Source: Bacteroidales bacterium (GTDB lineage Bacteria; Bacteroidota; Bacteroidia; Bacteroidales; Prolixibacteraceae). Taken from it: DNA of 64,000 nt. Where the stretch lies: NCBI GenBank assembly GCA_012719495.1, contig JAAYAG010000118.1, positions 30,082 to 94,081 of the forward strand, in the 5' to 3' direction. The position numbers were made by a program, and so were the translations under genes. Positions 7,513 to 16,683 of this stretch are shown piece after piece. The notes under the pieces were generated by a model, which saw only the letters and a program-made list of their open reading frames with translations, was not told where the DNA came from and did not search any database. How positions within the stretch are numbered: position 1 is the first letter of the stretch; each line of letters begins with the position of its first letter.

Positions 7513-8706
7513 TTATTGTCTGTGGGTACCTCTCGACATGGAGCCATGGCCAATCGTGATATAGTGGAAGTTGCCATGCATGCCGGCATACTTCTTTTCA
7601 AATTGAGGCATACCATAACTATATCTGACATTCAGGTAGGAATAGTTAGTTTTGGGCATAAATTCTGGCATCTTCTTTGGACCGAATTTCACTTCAATAT
7701 TGAGGCCAGCAACATACATTGTAGAGTATCCTGTAGATAATTCTTTCAATTCGGGAACTTTATCGGTCTGGTCTGTAGTTGCCCTAATGTCACTTAGTCC
7801 GATGCCCCCAAAGGGTGATATTTTCAGGTAGTTATTGTTCAGTATGCTGTATCCTAAGGTAATTTCTGGTATGAAAATCCTAACTTTTGAGCCTTTCGTG
7901 TAAATTCCCGTAGAGTAGGTGAGGTCTTTATTTGTTTTATGGTTCCCGTTTAATGCCCTAATCGATAGATCTGCGTTTTTGTAGCCAATGCCAATACCTA
8001 CGCCAATAGGGAGAAAGTTGCGGTAGGTGTTGCTCAATTTCCCGGTTAACATTCCGTATCCTGAGAAGAACTCTACCGATGCGCTCCAGTTCTTGGCAAT
8101 CAACTTGTAACGGATGTGTTTTTTGATATAATCGTTATAACGTTTTGATTCAGAATTGTTGAGGAAATTATCGGCTTTTTCGTTGATCGAATCTTGAGCA
8201 TAAGGGTTATTCTTGCTTTCTATCAGTAACTTATCGAGCGTGAGTGCTGCAATCTCCCGGCATTCTTTGTCTGCATCCGATTCATTGATCAGTTGTTTCA
8301 AAAATAATTCATTTTCCATCGATGCCCGGTAAAGTCTGGTGTACAGTGAGTCTTGCTTTGGCCAGCTTCTTTGTTTGTAGCGTTCAATTTTTGCTGAATC
8401 GAGGTTCTGAAGCGACAAGCATAATTCATTGTATTCCTGCGTCCAACAAAGGATGAACCAATACTCGGCCAGGAAAAACGAATTGAATTTTTCATCTTCG
8501 GCGCTTAGCAGAAAGTCTTTTATCTCTTTTACTTTCGCTAAATCACCTTTAGAAAACATGTCGAGCAACATCGTTCTAGCTTTGTCAATCATGACCGGTT
8601 TTGATTCCTTGTATTGATGAATTTCCTTCTCGATATTAGCCGATTGGCAAAATGAAACGAACGGGGTAAAAAGGAAAATAATGATGGTTGAAGCTTTTTT
8701 GAACAT
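7513..8706 (-). CDS. Secreted protein of unknown function with a barrel-like C-terminal half
   Basis: A 397-residue protein with a signal peptide (MFKKASTIIIFLFTPFVSFCQSA). Residues 25-195 are charged and helical (ESKPVMIDKARTMLLDMFSK and similar) with no recognised domain. Residues 205-397 have alternating hydrophobic strands ending in G/Y turns (SVEFFSGYGMLTGKL, FLPIGVGIGIGYKNADLSI, ISPFGGIGLSDI, LNVRYSYGMPQF), as in small outer-membrane barrels. I do not recognise the family. An outer-membrane location is inferred only from these patterns. Confidence 0.6.
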   Translation of the reverse strand: MFKKASTIIIFLFTPFVSFCQSANIEKEIHQYKESKPVMIDKARTMLLDMFSKGDLAKVKEIKDFLLSAEDEKFNSFFLAEYWFILCWTQEYNELCLSLQNLDSAKIERYKQRSWPKQDSLYTRLYRASMENELFLKQLINESDADKECREIAALTLDKLLIESKNNPYAQDSINEKADNFLNNSESKRYNDYIKKHIRYKLIAKNWSASVEFFSGYGMLTGKLSNTYRNFLPIGVGIGIGYKNADLSIRALNGNHKTNKDLTYSTGIYTKGSKVRIFIPEITLGYSILNNNYLKISPFGGIGLSDIRATTDQTDKVPELKELSTGYSTMYVAGLNIEVKFGPKKMPEFMPKTNYSYLNVRYSYGMPQFEKKYAGMHGNFHYITIGHGSMSRGTHRQ

Positions 8707-8754
8707 GAAATAAATTCTTGTTTGTTAATAGTTTGCGTGTTTAATGGTTTGGGT

Positions 8755-9465
8755 TTAGTTTCTCGCCATAGCTTGTTTTTTCAATTCTGCAGGCATTTTC
8801 TCGATGGCATAACGCAGGGATGTGCGTGGCATGAGGGCTTTGTTTTTCATCACATATACGAAAACATTTGCTTGGTTTGCCTCGCTTGCAGCTTTAAGCA
8901 TCCATCCGTATCCTTTTTGAACCAGATCATCGTGGTCGGTTAGCAAAATGTCGGCAATTTCGAAGATATCGGTAAGGAACATTCCCTTTCGGGCAGGGAT
9001 AATCAGGCTTACGGCTGCGGCTCTGCGTACCCAGCGATTGTCAGATTTGGCAAAGGTTTTCAGCCGGGAAATATATTCGGGGAAACGTTCTAAAAATCCG
9101 CCTACTGTGTGATTGCAAAGGGAATCGCACGAAGCCCAGTTGTTTACATATTGGCTAATCCAGCGCTCATACACTTCAAAATCAGTGGTTTCATATCTCT
9201 TCCGAAGAAAATAAGACCAGTCGCAGGCAATAAAAGATTCCTCAATGTAGCCCGATTGCCACAAGGTTTCACAATAATCGAATATTTCTTTTTTTGTCTT
9301 ATTTTCAATAAGTTGATATGTTTTTTTAGCGATTTTGCGTACCGTAGGAACCTTCACACCGTAAAATTCTATTTTTTCTTTAAAAAAATTCTGGCTTGTT
9401 GATCGGGTTTTTTCATCGGTGCTGTTCCGTAGTTCAGTTCTAAGTGCTTCAATTATTTCTTTCAT
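8755..9465 (-). CDS. DNA alkylation repair protein, AlkD-like glycosylase
   Basis: A 236-residue HEAT-like repeat protein of the AlkC/AlkD family, which removes alkylated purines such as N3- and N7-alkyl bases without base flipping. Helical repeats run the full length. NNWASCDSLC and KGYGWMLKA hold the Trp/Asp and Trp residues that line the DNA-binding groove in AlkD. Length is close to known members. It lies 48 bp upstream of the barrel-like gene on the same strand, so co-transcription is possible, but no functional link is evident. Confidence 0.87.
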   Translation of the reverse strand: MKEIIEALRTELRNSTDEKTRSTSQNFFKEKIEFYGVKVPTVRKIAKKTYQLIENKTKKEIFDYCETLWQSGYIEESFIACDWSYFLRKRYETTDFEVYERWISQYVNNWASCDSLCNHTVGGFLERFPEYISRLKTFAKSDNRWVRRAAAVSLIIPARKGMFLTDIFEIADILLTDHDDLVQKGYGWMLKAASEANQANVFVYVMKNKALMPRTSLRYAIEKMPAELKKQAMARN

Positions 9466-9484
9466 ATATAGTTTTCAACGGTTG

Positions 9485-9604
9485 TTATTGATTTAATTTC
9501 AGATGTTTGCGTTGGAAAATAAAACCGCCAATCAGAAAATAGATTATGGTCAGGACAAGTATAGCAATTATTTCCGGTAAAATACTTGACAAATCCATGT
9601 CCAT
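9485..9604 (-). CDS. Small one-helix membrane ORF, possible remnant of an ABC-2 type permease
   Basis: A 39-codon ORF: a short polar start (MDMDLSSILPE), one hydrophobic helix (about residues 10-30) and a basic end (FQRKHLKLN). The pattern resembles the last helix of ABC-2 type permeases. The frame stays open for about 17 codons upstream of the ATG before a stop, which fits a decayed gene tail as well as a true small gene. It lies 19 bp upstream of the AlkD-like gene on the same strand. Weakly supported. Confidence 0.3.
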   Translation of the reverse strand: MDMDLSSILPEIIAILVLTIIYFLIGGFIFQRKHLKLNQ

Positions 9605-9701
9605 CACCAGAGTTTTGTGAGGGCTGAAATTGCATGGGCTGGTGTCATAAATTATTGTATATTAGTTGTATATCTTGAAATGGTGAAGTATCCAACAGAG
9701 A

Positions 9702-10061
9702 TCAATTAGTAGACTTTTTCCCTGACTTGTACAAAAGTACCTCGATTTTTTCGGTTGTGACCATGCAGCCGTAACGCATATTGTCGAGGATAGGAGTTAT
9801 CGATTCGTAAAACGACAGCACCTTTTCTTCTTCGTCAACCACTTCGACAATAACGGGGAGTTTTTCGCTTACTTCCCAAAATTTGCCGGAATAGATAACC
9901 GAGCTGGCTCCATAGCCTAATATCCCTTTAACCACGGTTGCCCCCGCAATGCCGAATTCTTTTGCTTTGAGGACCAGATACTCGTAAAGCAGTATCTCTT
10001 TGTGGCGATCAGTAGTACTGATGTAAATGCGTAATCGTAACGCAGAATGTTTGTTTTTCAT
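9702..10061 (-). CDS. DUF190-family PII-like protein
   Basis: A 119-residue protein. ATG at 10061 is chosen because the family begins here (LRLRIYISTTDRHKEILLYE); in-frame codons upstream do not match. The rest fits DUF190: EYLVLKAKEFGIAGATVVKG, GYGASS and LPVIVEVVDEEEKV. The fold is related to PII signalling proteins and the gene often neighbours fluoride channel (crcB) genes, but none is seen here. Probably a small cytoplasmic trimer; ligand unknown. Confidence 0.8.
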   Translation of the reverse strand: MKNKHSALRLRIYISTTDRHKEILLYEYLVLKAKEFGIAGATVVKGILGYGASSVIYSGKFWEVSEKLPVIVEVVDEEEKVLSFYESITPILDNMRYGCMVTTEKIEVLLYKSGKKSTN

Positions 10062-10171
10062 GGCGATTTTTCCGAAATTAGATAAACTAAAAATACGCTT
10101 AATAAAACAAAAACGAACATAATGAATTGAAAAAATAGTATATTCAGGCATTCAACTGAAACAAAAGTTTT

Positions 10172-10630
10172 ATGGAGATTCGATATCAGATTTTTGAAGA
10201 CGAGAATTTATTGATCCATCGATTTATTGGGGAATTTTCTTTGGAAAAATATATCTCATATATGAAAAATATGACCGAAAGTTTTGTTGCCAACTCCATA
10301 TCGAAAGTGATTGTAGATTTGAGGAATATGTCGGTAAAAGGCAATCCAACTAAAGAGTCTGATACATTTCTTAAGAATATTGAAAAATTAGCCAACGCAA
10401 GGAAGCATCTTGATGAAAATGATTTTAAAGGAAAAGAAGTAACCCTTGCTTTTTGGGTGGATAAGCCCGTGCCGACAGTTGTGGCTCAACTTTTCATAAA
10501 GAGGCTCTCAAAATCGAACTATTTCTATTGTTCTACCGAAGAAAAAATTGTTACTGTTCTTGATTTGCCAGCTGCCTATAAGAATTTAAATCAGTTATCA
10601 GATAATCTGGAACATGTATTTGAAGGGTAA
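10172..10630 (+). CDS. Conserved hypothetical protein, SpoIIAA/STAS-like
   Basis: A 152-residue soluble protein without signal peptide. MEIRYQIFEDENLLIHRFIGEFSLEKY followed by KVIVDLRNMSVKG and later TLAFWVDKPVPTVVAQLF gives an alternating strand/helix order like that of SpoIIAA-like (STAS fold) proteins of Bacteroidota, which record a beta-strand, a helix and a VDLR strand. No catalytic motif is visible. Divergent from the DUF190 gene with about 110 bp between. The fold is an inference; function unknown. Confidence 0.55.
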   Translation: MEIRYQIFEDENLLIHRFIGEFSLEKYISYMKNMTESFVANSISKVIVDLRNMSVKGNPTKESDTFLKNIEKLANARKHLDENDFKGKEVTLAFWVDKPVPTVVAQLFIKRLSKSNYFYCSTEEKIVTVLDLPAAYKNLNQLSDNLEHVFEG

Positions 10631-10902
10631 GGATCTTTTTATTGAGCTATATTTTAGCCACGAGTTTTAATTTCTTGGTTGTCAGTATCCATCAGGCAGT
10701 GGTAACAAGTATTGATTTCACCGATAAATAGAATCTGGTAAAGAAGTTGTTGTATTCAATAACGGCTAATTATATATTATGGTGTTACGTTGATTGCCAG
10801 AAAGCAATTAGTTGAGAAAAAATGAAAAGGTTGCAACTTATTATCAAGAATATTGACTTTATTGTATACTCAACATGAATTCAATAATGTGAAAATCAAC
10901 AA

Positions 10903-11721
10903 ATGAGAACCTTATTTTCTAATGTAGTCTTGATTATTTTACTGCTTGGCAATGTTAATTCATTGCGTGCCTCCGAACCCGATACCTCGAAATATCCCAA
11001 ACAGTTACAGGTAAATGCTGGCTATTATAATCTTGGCTCAATTGATGAAATATACTCGTACAATCTTTATTCAGGATCGGATTTTTGTTATGGGGTGAAA
11101 TATACCTACGGGAAAAGACCGGTTCGGCAAATTATTTCAATCCATTTTTCGACGATTAATCGCCGGCCGCATTCGTTAATACTGGCAGAAAACCTTGTGG
11201 CCAGCGATGCCCGTGAACGGATCTTGAATAGTTTCGTTGCTGATGCCTTTTATACCTGTCAATTTCCAATCGAGTTGAAAGGCGCTGATTATCTTAGGTT
11301 TTGGTTTACAGGCACATGGTTGACCACGTTTAATATTACTTTAAACAGTTATGGAACTCCTGAATTGGTGCAAAGCGGTTTAGCCCCGGGCGCTTTTCTC
11401 GAAACCAACTTCAAAAGGCACAACTTTCATTGCCAGTTGTCGGTTCCAATAATTTCGTGGACTCTTCGGAACAGTTATTCTCAGTCGATGACACAGAATT
11501 TTGAAAAAATCAACACATTCAATTTTATACGCTCGAACGATCAGTTGCAGTTTCCCAACACTCTTTTAGCGGTGTACAGCAATATTGGATATGTTTTTTC
11601 GCTGTCAAGTCGATTTAATATTGAGTGCGAATACGATTTCAGGTATATCTATAATTCTTCGCCACGGAAATTGGAATCGGTTTCGGGAATTTACTCGTTT
11701 GGTTTAACCTATAAATTTTGA
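10903..11721 (+). CDS. Putative outer-membrane beta-barrel protein, unknown family
   Basis: A 272-residue protein with a signal peptide (MRTLFSNVVLIILLLGNVNSLRA). The mature part consists of amphipathic strands (QLQVNAGYYNLGS, FCYGVKYTYGKR, QIISIHFSTINRR, YLRFWFTGTWLTTFNI) and ends VSGIYSFGLTYKF, a typical final barrel strand with C-terminal Phe. It is followed after 5 bp by an S41-like lipoprotein gene, so the two are probably translated together. A similar barrel/hydrolase pair occurs at 14588-16449. I do not recognise a named family. Confidence 0.6.
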   Translation: MRTLFSNVVLIILLLGNVNSLRASEPDTSKYPKQLQVNAGYYNLGSIDEIYSYNLYSGSDFCYGVKYTYGKRPVRQIISIHFSTINRRPHSLILAENLVASDARERILNSFVADAFYTCQFPIELKGADYLRFWFTGTWLTTFNITLNSYGTPELVQSGLAPGAFLETNFKRHNFHCQLSVPIISWTLRNSYSQSMTQNFEKINTFNFIRSNDQLQFPNTLLAVYSNIGYVFSLSSRFNIECEYDFRYIYNSSPRKLESVSGIYSFGLTYKF

Positions 11722-11726
11722 ATGCG

Positions 11727-12836
11727 ATGAAGAAGAATACATTTTTGTGGATTGCAATTCTTTTATCTCTCGCTGTTTCAAGTTGCGAAGAGTCGCTAAT
11801 TAAAGAGGAGTTTGAAAATACCCCTGTGGATAATTATAACGCTTTCTGGTTGGAATTCGACCGGTTTTACGGTGCTTTTGAAGCAAAAAATATCAACTGG
11901 GATTCCCTCAAAACGGTATATTCAGGAAATTTAACCGACAGTTCAACCGATATGGAATTGTTTACGGCCATGTCGGGTCTTTTAAATGAACTCAACGACG
12001 GGCATGCCGATTTGCTAGCTCCCGGTGTCGGATTTTTCAGGTCGTGGAACCGTAGGAACAAATCCTTTTTTGCTGATAATAAAAGTACCGATAATTCGGG
12101 TATCGTGATGATGCAAAATATAATCAGAAGTAACTACCTGAAAAATAAATACAAAGCAGGCGATTATTCCGGGTGGAAATTCTTCTATGGAACGATTACC
12201 TATGAAACCCATCGCGTTGGATATATCTGTATCCCAACATTTGGTAACGACGATTACCCGAACGATTTCATTCAGCAGGCAGTTGATTCATTTAACACGT
12301 TGGATGCTGTAATTATCGATTTGCGGTTTAACGGAGGTGGTAAAACCGAAGCCTTTGTTACATCGTTAAACAGTTTTTCGTCGGAAAGGAAACTCTATAT
12401 GAAATCGAAATTCAGAAATGGTTCGGGACAATCAGATTTCACTCAGTTAGACGACCATTATACCAATCCACACCCTGATTGCCTTAAGAATAAGCCTGTT
12501 GTCATACTGATGAACAGTTTTTCGGCAAGTTCATCCGATCATTTTATTCTTGGAATGAAATCGCAGTCCAATGTTATTACGGTTGGAGATACCACTTGTG
12601 GCGCTTTTTCATCGGTACTTGAGCGCATTTTGCCCAATGGCTGGAAATTCAGGCTGGGTGCGCAGGTTATATATGGTCCCGACGGGAAATTACTTACCGA
12701 TGCAAACGGCAACTATTTGGAAGGTGTTGGCATCGCTCCTGATATTTATATTCAAGATCAGTTTTCTGCAATAAGAAAAGGGAAAGATCTTCCGCTAGAA
12801 GTTGCATTGAGAAATTTGGAAGAAAGAATTCATTAA
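11727..12836 (+). CDS. S41-family (tricorn/C-terminal processing) protease-like lipoprotein
   Basis: A 369-residue protein. ATG at 11727 (MKKNTFLW) is preferred over a TTG nine bases upstream. The signal ends in a lipobox (LAVSSC-E), so it is a lipoprotein. Residues 25-95 form the helical N-terminal region common in S41 proteins (FDRFYGAFEAKNINWDSL, LLNELNDGHADLL). The C-terminal core has IDLRFNGGG and the nucleophile region NSFSASSSDHF, followed by VGDTTCGAFSS. No PDZ domain is evident. It probably cleaves peptides in the periplasm. The upstream barrel gene 5 bp away suggests a joint role. Whether the Ser/Lys pair is intact needs an alignment. Confidence 0.75.
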   Translation: MKKNTFLWIAILLSLAVSSCEESLIKEEFENTPVDNYNAFWLEFDRFYGAFEAKNINWDSLKTVYSGNLTDSSTDMELFTAMSGLLNELNDGHADLLAPGVGFFRSWNRRNKSFFADNKSTDNSGIVMMQNIIRSNYLKNKYKAGDYSGWKFFYGTITYETHRVGYICIPTFGNDDYPNDFIQQAVDSFNTLDAVIIDLRFNGGGKTEAFVTSLNSFSSERKLYMKSKFRNGSGQSDFTQLDDHYTNPHPDCLKNKPVVILMNSFSASSSDHFILGMKSQSNVITVGDTTCGAFSSVLERILPNGWKFRLGAQVIYGPDGKLLTDANGNYLEGVGIAPDIYIQDQFSAIRKGKDLPLEVALRNLEERIH

Positions 12837-12947
12837 GATGATGAAAGTGGTAAAACACAATGCAGGCAGTAAAATAAAAAATCAATAAAGACTATATGCT
12901 GTACTAATTTTGTTTAGTAAATTACTTTGCAATTATAAAATTCGATT

Positions 12948-13355
12948 ATGGACAAGCTAACCACCATTAAACAGGCAAATAAACAACTCTTTGAAGTTGG
13001 CGATTTGGCGTCTGTTCCTTCATTTTTTGATGAAAATTATGTGGCTCATGCCGGAGACAAAACCTACAATGGGCATAAATTCATCCTTCAGTTTGTAAAG
13101 CAGATCAGAACTGCCATTCCCGACATAAAGATTCAGAAGTGTGAACTTCTTTCGGATAATAACGACATGCTTACTATCCAAAAAACGTTTACGGGCACCC
13201 ATCGTTCGCCCTTAAAAGGGATACCTGCATCGGGGAAAAAAGTGAAGTGGTACGAAATTTCAGTCGTTAAGTTCAATAATGAAAAAATTATTGAAGAATG
13301 GTTGGTATCTGATCTTTCAGCACAATTAATGCTGAAATTGAAGCCCGGGAAATAA
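12948..13355 (+). CDS. SnoaL-like polyketide cyclase family protein
   Basis: A 135-residue protein of the NTF2-like superfamily. FFDENYVAHAG, AIPDIKIQKCELLSDNNDML, GTHRSPLKGIPASGKKVKW and IIEEWLVSDL match the SnoaL-like/ester cyclase pattern. These form small cone-shaped barrels, and members range from cyclases to proteins of unknown function. No signal peptide. It sits between secreted-protein genes but has its own 110-bp upstream gap. The substrate is unknown. Confidence 0.8.
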   Translation: MDKLTTIKQANKQLFEVGDLASVPSFFDENYVAHAGDKTYNGHKFILQFVKQIRTAIPDIKIQKCELLSDNNDMLTIQKTFTGTHRSPLKGIPASGKKVKWYEISVVKFNNEKIIEEWLVSDLSAQLMLKLKPGK

Positions 13356-13424
13356 TACAAAGCCTACCAATATCAAAACAGCAACAATAAATTCAACGTA
13401 AAAAATATAAAAAGAAATAAACAC

Positions 13425-14489
13425 ATGAAAACTAAACTATTATCATCTTTTACCATTCTAATTTGTACAGTTTTGGTTACCGTTGCAAATGCACAAACCA
13501 CTAGCAAATATGACTTTGTTCCAGGCGAAAAGGTTATTTTTTACGACGATTTCTCGCAAGAAAACGTGGGCGATTTTCCCGTAATGTGGAACACCAACGG
13601 AAGTGGCGAAATAGTAACATCGGACAAATTCCCAGGGAAATGGCTGCAACTCACCAAACAAGGTTATTTTATCCCCGAAGCATCCGACGATTTTACCGAT
13701 AACTACACCATTGAATTCGATATCGTTTTCCTTAGTAATACTGGCGATAACAATGTTGGCGGTGTGAATTTTTTCCTACTTTCAGCCGAATTGAAAAACC
13801 CCATGGGAGGCAGCCAACCTGGGCAAGCAGGATTCAAAATGCGCCCTGAGTACGAAAACGTCTTTTGGAACAATTGGTCTGAAGCCCGAGAATGGCAAGG
13901 CGATGATGGTGGTGTGAAATTTACGTTCAATACAAACGAGAAATATCACTTTGCCATTTGGGTACAAAAACAACGGGTCAGGATTTATGCCAACGAAAGT
14001 AAAGTTCTCGACGCCCCAAAAGCCTTACAAGCAGGCTACAAGTACAATGTTTTCAGGACCGAACTTTTTAGTGAAGACTATTCTCCATTGATCTCTAACT
14101 TCAGAATTGCCGCCGGGATACCCGATTTGCGCAACAAACTAATTACCGAAGGCAAACTGGTTAGCTACGGAATTTATTTCGATGTAAATAAGGATATGGT
14201 TAAGCCCGAATCGTTTGCAACCCTTAAAGACATAGCCCAGGTGCTGAGCGAAAACCCAACACTACGCATAAAAGTGATTGGCCATACCGATGCCGATGGC
14301 GACAATGCCGCCAACCTCGACCTTTCGAAACGCAGGGCAGCCTCGGTAAAAGACTATTTGGTGAAAAACTTTAATGCCGATGCGGCAAGGATTGAAACCG
14401 ATGGAAAAGGAGAAACCGAACCCGTAGCCGACAACAATACAAGCGTTAACAAAGCCAAAAACCGTAGGGTCGAATTCGTTAAACTGTAA
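13425..14489 (+). CDS. OmpA-family protein with N-terminal jelly-roll domain
   Basis: A 354-residue protein with a signal peptide (MKTKLLSSFTILICTVLVTVANA). Residues about 30-225 look like a concanavalin/LamG-type jelly roll (EKVIFYDDFSQENVGDFP, NYTIEFDIVFLS, KYHFAIWVQKQRVRIYAN). Residues about 240-354 form an OmpA C-terminal domain that binds peptidoglycan: YFDVNKDMVKPES, KVIGHTDADG, NLDLSKRRAASVKDYL, and NKAKNRRVEF at the end. It probably links the outer membrane or a surface ligand to the cell wall. Length is normal for this Bacteroidota architecture. What the jelly roll binds is not known. Confidence 0.82.
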   Translation: MKTKLLSSFTILICTVLVTVANAQTTSKYDFVPGEKVIFYDDFSQENVGDFPVMWNTNGSGEIVTSDKFPGKWLQLTKQGYFIPEASDDFTDNYTIEFDIVFLSNTGDNNVGGVNFFLLSAELKNPMGGSQPGQAGFKMRPEYENVFWNNWSEAREWQGDDGGVKFTFNTNEKYHFAIWVQKQRVRIYANESKVLDAPKALQAGYKYNVFRTELFSEDYSPLISNFRIAAGIPDLRNKLITEGKLVSYGIYFDVNKDMVKPESFATLKDIAQVLSENPTLRIKVIGHTDADGDNAANLDLSKRRAASVKDYLVKNFNADAARIETDGKGETEPVADNNTSVNKAKNRRVEFVKL

Positions 14490-14587
14490 TAATACCTTGT
14501 TTATAGGTAGATATAAAATCATTTTTAGGGCAGAGTCTGTATTTCTTCCCCGTAAACCTATTCGTTAAACAGTACTTAAAAATAACC

Positions 14588-15373
14588 ATGCACAAACCAC
14601 TATTCCTTTTAATTGTCTTTCTTTCAATTATAAAGATCTCTTCCGGACAATCGCTTTTCGCTCCAGGCAAAGGGCTTGAACTCACATTCTCTGCCGGTCA
14701 CGCCCAATACAAGGAACAACTTTTCAACGGGTTACGAAACGATGGAGTCGATCTATCGTTTGGGCTTAATTACGGGATCCTAAAAAATGCGATGCACCAT
14801 GAGTTTGGGTGGAATATCGACGCTGCTGCTTTATGGAACCGCTACGGCTGGTCGAGCGAATATATTCAACTCAGCAACCTGCACTACCGTTTATTGGCCG
14901 ATGCCGGAAAAGGGCTTCAACTGGGAGGCAACGTCAGTTACTCCAGTTCGTTTTACCGGAATGAAAATTTCGATTCGCAACATAACTACTGGGTAACAAC
15001 ACTCAATGTGGGTTTTTCGGCATGTTACAATATCCCAATCAATTCAAAGTGGACGATGATGATTCCTGTAAATATCCCGTTAGTGGGTTTCCTCAGCCGT
15101 CCGGCTACAGACCGTAACCTGATTTTGAACGAACCTGACCTGAAAATTGGCGACATACTGAAACGGATCAACAGCAACTTCAAATTTGTTACCATCGGGA
15201 ATCAATATTTCGACATCGAAACCGGGCTTTTCCTCCGCTCGAAGTTGCGCAATAATAAACAAATAACCCTGGGCTATCGGGTTAGATACGAACAAACGGC
15301 CACCTCGCTGAAAACCCAATTGGTTACCAATCAACTCTGTATTCAATATCCACTTACAAAACATCAAAAATGA
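14588..15373 (+). CDS. Putative outer-membrane beta-barrel protein, unknown family
   Basis: A 261-residue protein with a signal peptide (MHKPLFLLIVFLSIIKISSGQS). It then shows repeated amphipathic strands (LELTFSAGHAQYKEQ, VDLSFGLNYGILK, LQLGGNVSYSSSFYR, TTLNVGFSACYNIPI, QITLGYRVRYEQTAT, NQLCIQYPL). The stop codon overlaps the next gene's ATG by 4 bp (ATGA), so translation is coupled to the beta-lactamase-like lipoprotein. No named family recognised. Confidence 0.6.
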   Translation: MHKPLFLLIVFLSIIKISSGQSLFAPGKGLELTFSAGHAQYKEQLFNGLRNDGVDLSFGLNYGILKNAMHHEFGWNIDAAALWNRYGWSSEYIQLSNLHYRLLADAGKGLQLGGNVSYSSSFYRNENFDSQHNYWVTTLNVGFSACYNIPINSKWTMMIPVNIPLVGFLSRPATDRNLILNEPDLKIGDILKRINSNFKFVTIGNQYFDIETGLFLRSKLRNNKQITLGYRVRYEQTATSLKTQLVTNQLCIQYPLTKHQK

Positions 15374-16449
15374 AACCGATTATAACGATACTGATTTTGC
15401 TGCTTCTGCTCAGCAGTTGCCTGAAAGACGAAGAGTTGAAACTCAAAACGGTTGAATACCAACCGGCAGAATTGAACGATGGTTGGGTTCTCAACCCGGT
15501 CTCTTCTACAAACTTCAACATGGACATTTTCAATGAAGTGATGAAAGCGGTTTATTCAAACGAAGATTTTCTGTTGGTAAGAAGCCTGGTCATTGTGAAA
15601 GATGGAAAACTGATGGCCGAGGCTTATCCCCGAACCCTTGACGATCGGGATGAACCCCATCACCTTTGGTCGACCACCAAAAGTTTTATCTCGATGCTTA
15701 CAGGGATAGCCATCGACAAGGGTTATATCAACAGTGTGAACGACTCGGTTTTCACTTATATTCCTGAATACATGCAATATGCCTACCCTGAATTAATGCC
15801 TCTCACGATTGAAGAGTGCCTTACAATGCGCTCGGGTATCGATTACGACAACGATGATTGGGAAGAGGAAGAGTTGCTGGCCTGTGTTCCCGACGAACTG
15901 ACCCGTTACATTGTTGAACGTCCGATGAAAGCGAAGCCCGGAGCTGAAACTTTCTATAAAAACTCCGATCCGCAGCTTCTTGTAAAAGTAGTTTCAACTG
16001 CTGCAAAAACCGACCTGGTTGAATTTGCCGACCAGAACCTTTTTGCACCACTGGGCATTACAAACTATCACTGGAGCCGGAACAAAGACAATACCCCATA
16101 CGGAGGTTTTGGATTATGGCTTACCCCGCGCGACCTGGCCAAAGTCGGACTCATGTTGCTGAACAACGGACAATACAACAATCACCAGATACTTTCAACA
16201 AATTACATTAAAGAAGCAACAACTGCCAAAACCGTTATCAATGAGAAAGATTACGGTTATCTGTTCTGGGTCGATGATTCAAGAAGATATTACTGGACCT
16301 GGGGTGCCGGTGGCCAGTTTATTTTTGTTGTACCCGAAAAGTCGTTGGTGGTTGTCATCACTTCGGAACAATTTGCCGACGAGCAAAATACTACCTTTGG
16401 GCAAGCTCGTTATCTGGTAGAAAAGATTATGGAAGGAGTAAAAGACTGA
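15370..16449 (+). CDS. Class C beta-lactamase-like serine hydrolase lipoprotein
   Basis: A 359-residue protein with a lipoprotein signal (ITILILLLLLSSC-L). It belongs to the beta-lactamase/penicillin-binding family: STTK with the likely nucleophile Ser101 and Lys104, YKN at Tyr196-Asn198, and WGAGGQ near residue 315 in place of the KTG/HxG box. Such proteins can be DD-peptidases, esterases or lactamases, and real antibiotic resistance cannot be inferred. LTIEECLTMRSGIDYD is a typical segment of the family. It is coupled to the upstream barrel gene by a 4-bp overlap. Confidence 0.8.
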   Translation: MKPIITILILLLLLSSCLKDEELKLKTVEYQPAELNDGWVLNPVSSTNFNMDIFNEVMKAVYSNEDFLLVRSLVIVKDGKLMAEAYPRTLDDRDEPHHLWSTTKSFISMLTGIAIDKGYINSVNDSVFTYIPEYMQYAYPELMPLTIEECLTMRSGIDYDNDDWEEEELLACVPDELTRYIVERPMKAKPGAETFYKNSDPQLLVKVVSTAAKTDLVEFADQNLFAPLGITNYHWSRNKDNTPYGGFGLWLTPRDLAKVGLMLLNNGQYNNHQILSTNYIKEATTAKTVINEKDYGYLFWVDDSRRYYWTWGAGGQFIFVVPEKSLVVVITSEQFADEQNTTFGQARYLVEKIMEGVKD

Positions 16450-16520
16450 AACAGTACTATTGAGAATTCATATTGAACTAAAGTACAATCGAAAAATCTT
16501 TTTTATTTCAAGACCTCATT

Positions 16521-16545
16521 AACAAGAAGCAAATGTCTTCTTGTT
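16521..16545 (+). terminator. Hairpin after the beta-lactamase-like gene, possible weak terminator
   Basis: AACAAGAAG (16521-16529) pairs perfectly with CTTCTTGTT (16537-16545) across a 7-base loop. It lies 72 bp after the stop. The following bases are AT-rich but not a T-run, so termination is uncertain. Confidence 0.4.
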
Positions 16546-16634
16546 ATAATTCATTAAAAATTTAGTATTTTGACTTATGCTTTGTGCTGCAATATTTTAA
16601 TCTGTTACTTTATTCAGATTTCATAAAATATGAA

Positions 16635-16642
16635 TAAATTTG
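16635..16642 (+). promoter_or_regulatory. -7 box (TAnnTTTG) upstream of the C10 peptidase gene
   Basis: TAAATTTG matches the -7 consensus. No TTTG is found at the usual -33 spacing. The predicted transcript start, near 16649, gives a leader of about 35 bases to the ATG at 16684. Confidence 0.4.
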
Positions 16643-16683
16643 GTTGTCAAAAACTCAACTAAATCTTGTTCAAATCTCTTCTT

